From Candidatus Woesearchaeota archaeon (GTDB lineage: Archaea > Nanobdellota > Nanobdellia > Woesearchaeales > JAHWIC01): DNA of 37,000 bases. Location of the stretch: NCBI GenBank assembly GCA_019322485.1, contig JAHWIK010000028.1:1-37000 (forward strand), read 5' to 3'. The translations under genes and the position numbers were made by a program. Every line of letters starts with the position of its first letter. The first letter of the stretch is position 1. The notes below the pieces were generated by a model that was not told where the DNA came from, did not search any database, and saw only the letters and a program-made list of their open reading frames with translations. Positions 15,799 through 22,428 of the stretch are shown one piece after another.

Positions 15799-16335
15799 TT
15801 ACTTAACCTTTTCCAACTCTCTCTTAACAACAGAAACAGGCCAGCCTGCATCAATCAGGGCTTGCTCAATCTCAACCTTGGTTTTGCCCTTTTCCAAAGC
15901 AAACCTCACATAGTCTGTAAGCCTTCGCATCTGCTCATGCACAGTTTCGTGCTTCTTTTTGTCCATCAGGAATGAAACAATGCTTTTAAAATCATCAATT
16001 GCTTTTTCAATCTGTTCCTCAGACAGGTCTTTATATTTGTATTTCATATCTGAAAGTTCTTGCGAGAAAGAAACCACCCGCTCCTTAATCTTATCCTCTA
16101 CGCCCCTCTTTCTTTTTATGTCTCTGCTAAACTCATCAGGTGTAAATTCATAGGTAATGCTGAAATAATCAGAAAGAAATTTCCTCACAATATTAAAGAA
16201 TTTTTCGGAATTTTCCCCAGGAGATTTTTTAGTCCAATCCTGCTTTAAACGATTCAAAGCATCAAGAGCTTCCCTGCCAGCTCTCTCAGGCTTGTTCACC
16301 CTTTTTCTCTCTTTTTTATGCTCAAAAAGTTTCAT
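15799..16335 (-). CDS. Cytosolic DUF4129-like protein associated with the MoxR module
   Basis: A 178-residue soluble, highly charged helical protein. ATG 16335 is preferred over an upstream in-frame TTG because a TATA box (TTTAAATA on the minus strand, 16359-16366) puts the transcript start almost at this codon. Residues about 40-125 carry the pattern YEFTPDEFSRDI ... SFSQELSDMKYKYKDLSEEQ, matching the C-terminal domain of DUF4129 proteins that accompany MoxR/DUF58/vWA operons in bacteria, but without their membrane part. The same domain forms the cytosolic tail of the 2004-aa surface protein. Residues about 130-178 form a second small helical module (FALEKGKTKVEIEQALIDAG) frequent in DPANN proteins. 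It faces the MoxR operon divergently and the surface operon convergently. Confidence 0.65.
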   Translation of the reverse strand: MKLFEHKKERKRVNKPERAGREALDALNRLKQDWTKKSPGENSEKFFNIVRKFLSDYFSITYEFTPDEFSRDIKRKRGVEDKIKERVVSFSQELSDMKYKYKDLSEEQIEKAIDDFKSIVSFLMDKKKHETVHEQMRRLTDYVRFALEKGKTKVEIEQALIDAGWPVSVVKRELEKVK

Positions 16336-16408
16336 ATGCAAATAGATTAAAAATGCTTATTTAAATCTATCGATGAAATGTTTACCATTTTGAAGTAGGA
16401 CAAGAAAA

Positions 16409-16437
16409 TTTATAAATGAGTAATCAAGTAGGAGGGG
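16409..16437 (+). promoter_or_regulatory. Promoter and ribosome-binding site of the MoxR operon
   Basis: TATA box TTTATAAA at 16409-16416, then a strong ribosome-binding site GGAGGGG at 16431-16437 ahead of ATG 16441. The gap to the divergent DUF4129-like gene is about 100 bp and also holds its TATA box. Confidence 0.6.
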
Positions 16438-16440
16438 TAG

Positions 16441-17427
16441 ATGGCTGACAAGGAATTTGTTAAAAGAATAAGAAGGTATGGTGAAATATTCGACCAGCTA
16501 AGGAAAGAGATAGAGACAATTGTTGTAGGCCAAGATGTAATAATCACTGCCCTTTTAAGGGCTATAATTGCAAACGGCCATGCGCTGCTTGAGGGAGTTC
16601 CGGGTATAGCAAAAACCTTGATGATAAGGACCCTCTCTTCTGTTACAAAATGCGTGTTCAAGAGAATACAGTTCACGCCAGATCTTCTGCCAACAGATAT
16701 TGTAGGCATTACAGCTTACGACGAGAAAAAGGGATTCTATATAGTAAAAGGCCCTATATTTGCAAATTTTGTTCTTGCAGATGAGATTAACAGGGCGCCG
16801 CCAAAGGTACAGTCTGCTTTGCTTGAGGCAATGCAGGAAAAGCAAGTTACAATAGGTAAACAAACATTCGACCTAGAGCATCCGTTCTTTGTCTTTGCAA
16901 CACAAAACCCGCTTGAATCATTAGGAACATATCCCCTGCCAGAAGCCCAGATGGACAGGTTCTTATTCAAGATATATGTTGATTACCCCACCATAGACGA
17001 TGAAAAAGAGATACTCATGAAGAATATGACTATAAAGAGGTTTACAGAATATAAGCTAAAGCCGCTATTAACTCCTAAGGAAATAAATGAATTGCAAAAA
17101 GATGTCATGAACATATACCTGGATAAAAAGATTGAGAAATATATCGTGAGTATTGTTGATGCCACAAGGCATCCTGATAAGTATAAGCTAAAATTAGCTA
17201 AATATATAGAGTGGGGTTCTTCCCCAAGAGCATCGATTGGCCTGTTTATCGCGTCTAAATCCGAGGCTCTCTTAAGGGGCAGGGAGTTTGTAACACCGCA
17301 GCATGTCAAAGTAGTCGCCCATGATGTCTTGAGGCACAGGATAATCCTAAATTACGAAGGCCAGGCAGAAGGTATAAAGACAGACGATATTATAACTGAG
17401 ATTCTTTCTAGAATACCGGTGCCTTAA
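16441..17427 (+). CDS. MoxR-family AAA+ ATPase
   Basis: A 328-residue protein of normal MoxR length. Walker A is GVPGIAKT (about residue 46), Walker B is FVLADEINRAPPK (about 105), followed by the family signature SALLEAMQEKQVTIG, sensor 1 (FATQNPLE) and sensor 2 (SSPRA, about 265). MoxR ATPases act as chaperones for vWA partners and usually sit next to DUF58, vWA and DUF4129 genes, exactly as here. The stop is immediately followed by the DUF58 start. Given the shared cytosolic domain in the giant surface protein, its client could be the surface assembly (inference). Confidence 0.95.
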   Translation: MADKEFVKRIRRYGEIFDQLRKEIETIVVGQDVIITALLRAIIANGHALLEGVPGIAKTLMIRTLSSVTKCVFKRIQFTPDLLPTDIVGITAYDEKKGFYIVKGPIFANFVLADEINRAPPKVQSALLEAMQEKQVTIGKQTFDLEHPFFVFATQNPLESLGTYPLPEAQMDRFLFKIYVDYPTIDDEKEILMKNMTIKRFTEYKLKPLLTPKEINELQKDVMNIYLDKKIEKYIVSIVDATRHPDKYKLKLAKYIEWGSSPRASIGLFIASKSEALLRGREFVTPQHVKVVAHDVLRHRIILNYEGQAEGIKTDDIITEILSRIPVP

Positions 17428-18321
17428 ATGAAGGAGATAAAGCTAGAATTGAAGCCCTTGATTAAGAAATTAGAAGTATTTACAAAAAAGGGTGCTATGG
17501 GAGAATTTACCGGTGAGTATAAAAGCATATTCAAGGGCCGCGGCATGGAGTTTGAGGAATACAGGCCTTATGACCCAGGTCATGACGATGCAAGCAAGAT
17601 TGATTGGAAAGCATCGCTAAGAGCAAGAGAGATACTAACCAAGGTCCTTGTTGAAGAAAGAAACATAAATGTATTCTTTCTTTTCGATGTAAGCAATAGT
17701 ATGCTTTTCGCCTCCACCCCAAAATTAAAATGTGAGTTCGCGGCTGAATTAATTGCGTCATTAACCTTTGCGATTCTACAGGCTCAAGACAGCGTAGGCA
17801 TGGCTATGTTCAGCGATGACATTGTTTATACCCTGCCGCCCAACATAGGAGCCAGGCAGTATTATCTTGTAATAAAAGCCCTGAGCAATCCCCAGCTGTA
17901 TGGCGGCGGATTTGATATTGAAAAAGCCCTGAGATATATCGTAGGATATCTCAAGCGTGACAGCTTATTGTTCATTGTTTCTGATTTCTTAGGGCTCCAC
18001 GGGAATTGGAAAAAATACCTGGAGGTAGTTGCAGGAAAATATGATGTGCTCTCTTTCATGGTAAGGGACCCTCTCGACAATGAAATGCCCAAGGGAGGCA
18101 TAGGCCAGGTTGTGATAAGTGATCCATTCTCCCATCAAGACCTGATTCTGGACCCGGATATGGTAAGAGAAAGCTATACTGCTGAAACTAAACGGCAGCG
18201 CGAATTTATTAAAGGGGTTTTTGCAGGAATAAACACAGATGTAGTTGAGCTGGCCACAGACCAAGAATTTGTTACACCCATCTTAAGGCTGTTTGAGCTG
18301 CGAGGAAAGAGAAGAAGATGA
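17428..18321 (+). CDS. DUF58 family protein (vWA-like partner of MoxR)
   Basis: A 297-residue protein. The DUF58 core is clear: GRGMEFEEYRPYDPGHDDAS, then KIDWKASLRAREILTKVLVE, then the vWA-like strand FFLFDVSNSMLF with a degenerate MIDAS (D-x-S-x-S). No membrane segment, unlike many bacterial DUF58 proteins, so it is probably cytosolic. It starts directly after the MoxR stop and its end overlaps the vWA gene by 4 bp (ATGA). Probably binds the MoxR ring and the vWA protein. Confidence 0.92.
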   Translation: MKEIKLELKPLIKKLEVFTKKGAMGEFTGEYKSIFKGRGMEFEEYRPYDPGHDDASKIDWKASLRAREILTKVLVEERNINVFFLFDVSNSMLFASTPKLKCEFAAELIASLTFAILQAQDSVGMAMFSDDIVYTLPPNIGARQYYLVIKALSNPQLYGGGFDIEKALRYIVGYLKRDSLLFIVSDFLGLHGNWKKYLEVVAGKYDVLSFMVRDPLDNEMPKGGIGQVVISDPFSHQDLILDPDMVRESYTAETKRQREFIKGVFAGINTDVVELATDQEFVTPILRLFELRGKRRR

Positions 18322-19259
18322 TTGAACTGACATTTACTGACCCAATCTTTTTATGGCTCTTGGTATCTATACCTTTCTTGATATTAACCCACTTCTATAC
18401 CCTGCAATATATCAAGAGGAGGGCTATGAGATTTGCTAATTTTGAGGCTCTCAACAGGGTTACTGGCGGCCAGGCGCTTTCTAAGAACATCCCTCTCTTA
18501 ATTGTAAGATTGTTCACCTTATTATTCCTTGTTTCTGCAGTAGCAGGGCCTACACTATGGTATCTTGGCCAGAGCAGTGAATACAATTATGTCCTGGCAC
18601 TGGACGCTTCTGGCAGTATGCTTGCTGATGACTTCAAACCAAACAGGCTGGAAGCAGCAAAATCAGCTGCAAATCAATTTATTGACAGCATAGAAGCAAG
18701 GGTAAAGATGGGTGTTATATCTTTCTCTGGGATAGGGTATGTAGAGCAATTTCTAACAGATGATAGGTCAAAGATCAAGCTAGCTATTGATTATCTGCAA
18801 ATCAAATCAGTCCATGGCACAGCAATAGGTGAGGCATTGAAGGCAGCTGCAAACATTTTATTGAGCGAAGAAAGAGCAAGGATTACAATCCTGTTGACAG
18901 ACGGCAGAGAAAATGTTGCAACAAGAGAAGAGCTGGATAAGATAATAGACTATGTTGCGTATCATAATATAATCGTACATACAATAGGTGTTGCAACTGA
19001 AGAAGGGGGTAAGCTTCCTGGTTTAGAGGCAGTATCCACAATAGACGAGCCTATGCTAATGTACATCTCTAACAGCACTGGGGGGAATTATTACAAAGCA
19101 GAAACACCAGAACAGCTAACAGAGGCTTACGAGTCAATTGTAAATATTGAAAAGGTGAAGGTTCCTATTAGATTAGCGCTTCCATTCATGCTCATAGCCC
19201 TCCTTTTATTAGGCATAGAATGGGCATTGGTTAATACTAAGTTTAGGACAATACCCTAG
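18318..19259 (+). CDS. vWA-domain membrane protein (BatA/BatB-like)
   Basis: A 313-residue protein. Two N-terminal transmembrane segments (about 10-28 and 55-78) are followed by a von Willebrand A domain (about 90-270) with an intact MIDAS motif (DASGSML near residue 98, a Thr in GTAIGEALKAA, and LLTDGREN), and a C-terminal transmembrane helix (about 288-306). This is the BatA/BatB layout of the Bat/MoxR operons. The vWA domain lies between membrane segments 2 and 3. Last gene of the operon; its 3' flank contains the palindromic element and the candidate structured RNA. Confidence 0.92.
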   Translation: MIELTFTDPIFLWLLVSIPFLILTHFYTLQYIKRRAMRFANFEALNRVTGGQALSKNIPLLIVRLFTLLFLVSAVAGPTLWYLGQSSEYNYVLALDASGSMLADDFKPNRLEAAKSAANQFIDSIEARVKMGVISFSGIGYVEQFLTDDRSKIKLAIDYLQIKSVHGTAIGEALKAAANILLSEERARITILLTDGRENVATREELDKIIDYVAYHNIIVHTIGVATEEGGKLPGLEAVSTIDEPMLMYISNSTGGNYYKAETPEQLTEAYESIVNIEKVKVPIRLALPFMLIALLLLGIEWALVNTKFRTIP

Positions 19260-19272
19260 CACCAATATTTCT

Positions 19273-19311
19273 TATCATTAGGTGTAGAAATAAATTCACA
19301 ACTAGTTGTGC
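19273..19311. repeat. Conserved two-block palindromic element, copy 2
   Basis: Block A TATCATTAGGTGT (19273-19285) and block B TTCACAACTAGTTGTGC (19295-19311) match copy 1 at 3456-3494 exactly, with the same offset and orientation; the bases between the blocks are unrelated. It lies 13 bp after the vWA stop. The two copies enclose the second surface operon, the DUF4129-like gene and the MoxR operon. Confidence 0.7.
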
Positions 19312-19331
19312 ATGTGGTATCAAACAACAAT

Positions 19332-19451
19332 TAAATCTGAAAATTCCTTTCGCAACCAGTATAAAGGAATTTTCATCTGCTTACTTTGGTTTATGGCAGC
19401 AGATGATTTTTGCTTTAAGTAATGAAGAAAGCAAAAATCAGATTTATTTTT
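19332..19451 (+). ncRNA. Candidate structured RNA: perfect four-way junction with complementary loops and U-tract
   Basis: Four helices follow one another with no unpaired base at the junction: P1 TAAATC/GATTTA (19332-19337 with 19441-19446), P2 of 13 bp (19338-19350 with 19363-19375), P3 TCTGCT/AGCAGA (19376-19381 with 19398-19403), and P4 of 13 bp (19404-19416 with 19428-19440). The P2 loop contains AACCA (19354-19358) and the P3 loop contains TGGTT (19387-19391), which can pair as a kissing interaction. Five T follow P1 (19447-19451), consistent with a plus-strand RNA end. It could be a free small RNA, the 3' end of the MoxR operon mRNA, or a DNA cruciform. I do not recognise it as a known family. 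Confidence 0.5.
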
Positions 19452-19476
19452 CTAATGATTCCAAAGAAATAAGAAA

Positions 19477-19631
19477 TGCGGGGAAGAGGATTCGAACCCC
19501 TGTAGGCACTAAGCCAATAGGTTTCTCCTTCATCATCAGCAAAAGCCTCACTGAAACCTAAGCCTATCCCGTTTGGCCATTGCGGTACGCGAGCCTCGCA
19601 AAGATGCTCTGCATATCTCCGGCATCCCCGC
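19477..19631 (-). tRNA. tRNA-Leu(CAG) with probable two introns
   Basis: Minus strand. The acceptor stem is GCGGGGA (19631-19625) with TCCCCGC (19484-19478) and discriminator A (19477). The T-arm is AGGGG-TTCGAAT-CCTCT. The anticodon stem is TAGGT/ACCTA with loop start TTCAG, giving anticodon CAG at 19553-19551 (Leu). The variable arm is long (GGC-TTAGT-GCC), as expected for tRNA-Leu. Between the two anticodon-loop halves there are about 26 extra bases (about 19524-19549), a probable intron near position 37/38. A further 45 bases separate the acceptor strand from the D-arm GCC-AAACGGGATA-GGC; removing them at the shared ATG restores T8-G9-G10. Exact splice points were not resolved and no strict BHB motif was found by eye. 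Confidence 0.85.
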
Positions 19632-19728
19632 ATAAACAGAAAGAACATCATTACCATTTAAAAATTTATCGTTACTTTACGTGTATAAGAGAAAGATATT
19701 TATACTACTTTATTCAGGAACTATTTAT

Positions 19729-20529
19729 ATGAAGCAAAAAATTGAGAGAGTACCCACATACATAAAAGGTCTTGATGAGGAAATACAGGGGGGAATCCCA
19801 AAAGGTTTTGTTAACCTGGTGTATGGGACCTCAGGTACAATGAAATCCTCTGTGGTGTTCAACATAATCTATAATGAAGCATTAAAAGGAAAAAATTCTT
19901 TTTATATATCAATTGAACAGTCATATGATAACCTCTCATTGCATTTGTCTAACCTGGGTTTAGACCTCTCTAAGATCAATGTAGCTATGGCTGGTATAAA
20001 TTCTCCAAAATTAAATTTCATTAATAAAGCTGGTAAGAAGGCAGGAACAATTATTTTCCTGGATATACCTTCCATAAGAGAGAGGGTTATGAAGACAAGA
20101 AAATTAGGTGAAGCACTTACTTCTATGATTATTACAAGCACCATTGATAAAATAAAGAAAAGCATTGGATACGACTATTTTGTTTTAGATGCTTTAAATG
20201 CCCTTTATGCAATATCAGAAATAAAAAAGCCAAGAGAAATGCTGTTTGACCTATTCGAATTTTTGAAGACCAGGAATTTAACATCATTCATTATCCAGGA
20301 AGTCACAGGAGATAATGAATCATCCGGCGGCGTAGAGGATTATCTTGCAGATGGTGTTTTATCCGTAGATACAGCAAGATACCATAGGGTTGTCCAAAGA
20401 GAGATAATAGTAAAAAAGATGAGGGCAACAAAGTCAAATATCAATGTGTTTACTTTTGAATTTAAAGACGGAAAATTCAGAGCAAGCCTTGGTGGAGAGA
20501 CACCAATTATTGAAATTGGTAAGGAATAA
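19729..20529 (+). CDS. KaiC/RadA-like RecA-superfamily ATPase
   Basis: A 266-residue protein. The family opening RVPTYIKGLDEEIQGGIPKG is followed by a Walker A variant (GTSGTMKSS, about residue 36) and a Walker B-like strand (YDYFVLDALNALYA). The ending VQREIIVKKMRATKSNINVF is typical of single-domain archaeal KaiC-like ATPases. The Walker A has Met where most have Gly before Lys. ATG 19729 is preferred over GTG 19681 because a TATA-like TATTTATA near 19695 predicts a transcript start close to 19722. Cellular role unknown; such proteins often act in signalling or motility/gas-vesicle regulation (family knowledge). Confidence 0.85.
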   Translation: MKQKIERVPTYIKGLDEEIQGGIPKGFVNLVYGTSGTMKSSVVFNIIYNEALKGKNSFYISIEQSYDNLSLHLSNLGLDLSKINVAMAGINSPKLNFINKAGKKAGTIIFLDIPSIRERVMKTRKLGEALTSMIITSTIDKIKKSIGYDYFVLDALNALYAISEIKKPREMLFDLFEFLKTRNLTSFIIQEVTGDNESSGGVEDYLADGVLSVDTARYHRVVQREIIVKKMRATKSNINVFTFEFKDGKFRASLGGETPIIEIGKE

Positions 20530-20538
20530 TACTTTCAA

Positions 20539-20703
20539 TTACTTCTTCTGCCAAGAATAAGACCTAAGCCTCTTTGATTTGCCATAACCGCAGGCACTGC
20601 ACTTCTTCTTCCTTATGTGATAAGTCCTTTTTCCACATCTGCGGCAGTGTATCATGTTCTTCTTGCCGCTTTTCTTGCCCATAGATGCAGTTCCTTTTGC
20701 CAT
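20539..20703 (-). CDS. rpl37e: Ribosomal protein L37e
   Basis: A 54-residue basic protein read on the minus strand (starts MAKGTASMGKKSGKKNMIHC). It has a C-x2-C...C-x2-C zinc-binding pattern (Cys 20, 23, 35 and 38: HCRRCG and KCSACG) and the L37e ending RLRSYSWQKK. It is a component of the large ribosomal subunit. It lies 20 bp downstream of the Sm-like gene on the same strand, the conserved archaeal SmAP-L37e arrangement. It is convergent with the KaiC-like gene. Confidence 0.95.
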   Translation of the reverse strand: MAKGTASMGKKSGKKNMIHCRRCGKRTYHIRKKKCSACGYGKSKRLRSYSWQKK

Positions 20704-20723
20704 TTAGATCACTAGAATAAGCT

Positions 20724-20951
20724 TTACTCAGGTGAAATGATTGTTATTGTATCTCCTCTTAAGAAGATAACACCTAACTTACGTTTTAGCTCTCCTGCCT
20801 CGTGCTCTTCAGCATTCTCTAAGACAACATTTATATGAATATCAAATGCCTTAAGATTTCCAATATACTGCTTTCCGTTCTTTAGTTCTACTATTACGCG
20901 CTTGTCTCTTGCTCTGTTAAGCGCATCTAATGGTCTTGAAACTTCTGTCAT
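20724..20951 (-). CDS. Sm-like archaeal protein (SmAP/LSm)
   Basis: A 75-residue protein. The Sm1 motif spans about residues 8-48 (DKRVIVELKNGKQYIGNLKA, then FDIHINVVLENAEE) and the Sm2 motif is GVIFLRGDTITIIS. SmAPs form six- or seven-membered rings that bind U-rich RNA. The ribosome-binding site is a G-run (AAGGGGGT) just upstream of the start on the minus strand. Operon with L37e; divergent from S8e. Confidence 0.95.
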   Translation of the reverse strand: MTEVSRPLDALNRARDKRVIVELKNGKQYIGNLKAFDIHINVVLENAEEHEAGELKRKLGVIFLRGDTITIISPE

Positions 20952-21058
20952 ATTAAAACCCCCTTTTATGATAGTATTAGGATACTACATTTATATTTAA
21001 ATGTTTGTATATTCCCATAAGGAAACCTTTTTAAATGCCCTATAATTTCTATCTCGAT

Positions 21059-21439
21059 ATGGTAGTTGAACAATCAAGACCAAAACGTAAAGAAACCGGA
21101 GCAAGATACAAGGACTATAGGAAGAGGAAACAATACGAACTAGGCAGACTGCCATCCCTAACAAAGGTTGAGAAAAGACGAATTCAGATAGTAAGGACAA
21201 TGGGCAACAATAAAAAAGCAAGACTTCTAAGCACTGATATCGCAAACCTGTTTGATCCTAAAAGCAAGAAATACGAGAAAGCCAAGATAAAAACAATCGT
21301 AGAGAACCCTGCTAATCGCCATTTCATCAGAAGAAATATAATCACAAAAGGCTGTGTTGTTGAGACTGACAAAGGCAAAGCAAAGATTACCTCAAGGCCA
21401 GGCCAGGACGGCACTGTTAATGCTGTGCTTATTTCTTGA
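21059..21439 (+). CDS. rps8e: Ribosomal protein S8e
   Basis: A 126-residue protein with the family hallmarks YELGRLPSLT, RTMGNNKKARLL, VENPANRHFIRRNIITKG and TSRPGQDGTVNAVL. Small-subunit protein. An in-frame ATG at 21035 would add 8 residues, but the TATA box (TTTTTAAA near 21028) predicts a start of transcription near 21055, so ATG 21059 as a near-leaderless start fits better and gives the usual N-terminus before the SRPKRKETG segment. Confidence 0.95.
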   Translation: MVVEQSRPKRKETGARYKDYRKRKQYELGRLPSLTKVEKRRIQIVRTMGNNKKARLLSTDIANLFDPKSKKYEKAKIKTIVENPANRHFIRRNIITKGCVVETDKGKAKITSRPGQDGTVNAVLIS

Positions 21440-21470
21440 AGTTGTTACTATAAAGTAGAAACAAAATCGA

Positions 21471-21482
21471 AAGGTTTATATA
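21471..21482 (+). promoter_or_regulatory. Strong BRE/TATA promoter of the 21516-23214 operon
   Basis: The sequence TCGAAAGG-TTTATATA (TATA at 21475-21482) is an almost ideal archaeal BRE plus TATA. Upstream lies ATAAAGTAGAAACAAAAT, similar to the AGTAG-containing upstream sequence of the promoters at 33743 and 34604. The predicted start is about 12 bases before ATG 21516. Confidence 0.65.
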
Positions 21483-21515
21483 GTAGTTATTTTGGTGTTC
21501 TATTAGGGAAATTAT

Positions 21516-22427
21516 ATGGTTTTATGGGCATTAAAAGACAATCCTGAAGGAACACCTACTAGCGGTGATGAAGCACTTAGGTTAGAAGCTAAAGGAGAGA
21601 CCCATACTTATTATGATCCTGAGGTTATAGGTAAAGAAGTGAATACCAGGTCAGGAAGCGAAACTCCCTTAGTAAGCAGAAGGGCTCACTTCTTTATGAA
21701 AAATCCACCTGAAGAAGGTGCTGAAAGAAGGCCTCATGCAGAAGTTGGAAGAATCGGAATTGAAGCTACACTAAGAGAAGCTGGAGATATGTATGAGGTT
21801 GGCAGAGGCCGCTTATTCAGAGAATGGGACAGTTCTGCATATTCTCATAAAGATAGAACAAATCTTGATACTGGTTTTGATATTGTTTATGCAAGACAAA
21901 TGAGAGAAGGAAAAGCTCCTATTGACTATGTTGTTATGGTATTTGACTCTGTTCCGAATTCTAAAGATTATTGGAATGCAGTTGAAGCATGTTTTAAATC
22001 AGGCCCAAAGAATGGCGAGGAAAAGTATGTTATTAAAGCTGATAAAAGCAGAACACCCTCATTAGGAACTGGAAAAGGCAATAAGAGCAAGAATGGAAAG
22101 GTTTATGTTGCGACAGTTCTTATCGGTAGTCCTGATAAGTGGGCTATAGGAAGTGGCACTTTTGTAACTGATATTCTAATGAGAACTAAACGTCCGATCA
22201 ATTATTACGATTTACTAGAAGGCGCTATGACTAGCATAGGAAACGGAGATGAAGGTAGAAAAGATTCTCTTTTCACTCTCGCTCCTATGGATATCCCTCA
22301 AGGAGTAATTTCAATAGGAGATGCAAATCCTAAATTAAACAAAAGAGTTGGCCTTGCTTATTTTGTTGACCAAGCACAAAAAAGCCTTTTTACAGGCACA
22401 GAAGGAGAACAAACAGACTTATTCTAA
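21516..22427 (+). CDS. Unrecognised 303-aa soluble protein (first of a two-gene operon)
   Basis: No family was recognised. The protein is soluble, with no signal or membrane segment; it is Gly/Lys-rich in the middle (LGTGKGNKSKNGKVYVATVL) and carries alternating strand/helix segments such as FDIVYARQMREGKAPIDYVV. The last 20 residues contain two Q-x-x-L-F motifs (QKSLF and QTDLF at the very end), which resemble the core of PCNA-binding PIP boxes but lack the second aromatic pair, so this is a weak hint only. It has a strong promoter and is followed 1 bp after its stop by the next gene, so the two products probably act together. Confidence 0.7.
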   Translation: MVLWALKDNPEGTPTSGDEALRLEAKGETHTYYDPEVIGKEVNTRSGSETPLVSRRAHFFMKNPPEEGAERRPHAEVGRIGIEATLREAGDMYEVGRGRLFREWDSSAYSHKDRTNLDTGFDIVYARQMREGKAPIDYVVMVFDSVPNSKDYWNAVEACFKSGPKNGEEKYVIKADKSRTPSLGTGKGNKSKNGKVYVATVLIGSPDKWAIGSGTFVTDILMRTKRPINYYDLLEGAMTSIGNGDEGRKDSLFTLAPMDIPQGVISIGDANPKLNKRVGLAYFVDQAQKSLFTGTEGEQTDLF

Positions 22428-22428
22428 A

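Noticed and set aside
3456..19311. Whole block as a recently inserted mobile element
   Set aside because: No integrase, transposase or target-site duplication is visible, and the DUF4129-like, MoxR, DUF58 and vWA genes look like ordinary chromosomal genes; the repeat element alone is not enough.
19415..19657. 80-aa open frame on the minus strand
   Set aside because: It runs through the tRNA-Leu gene and its flanks and has no ribosome-binding site or recognisable protein pattern.
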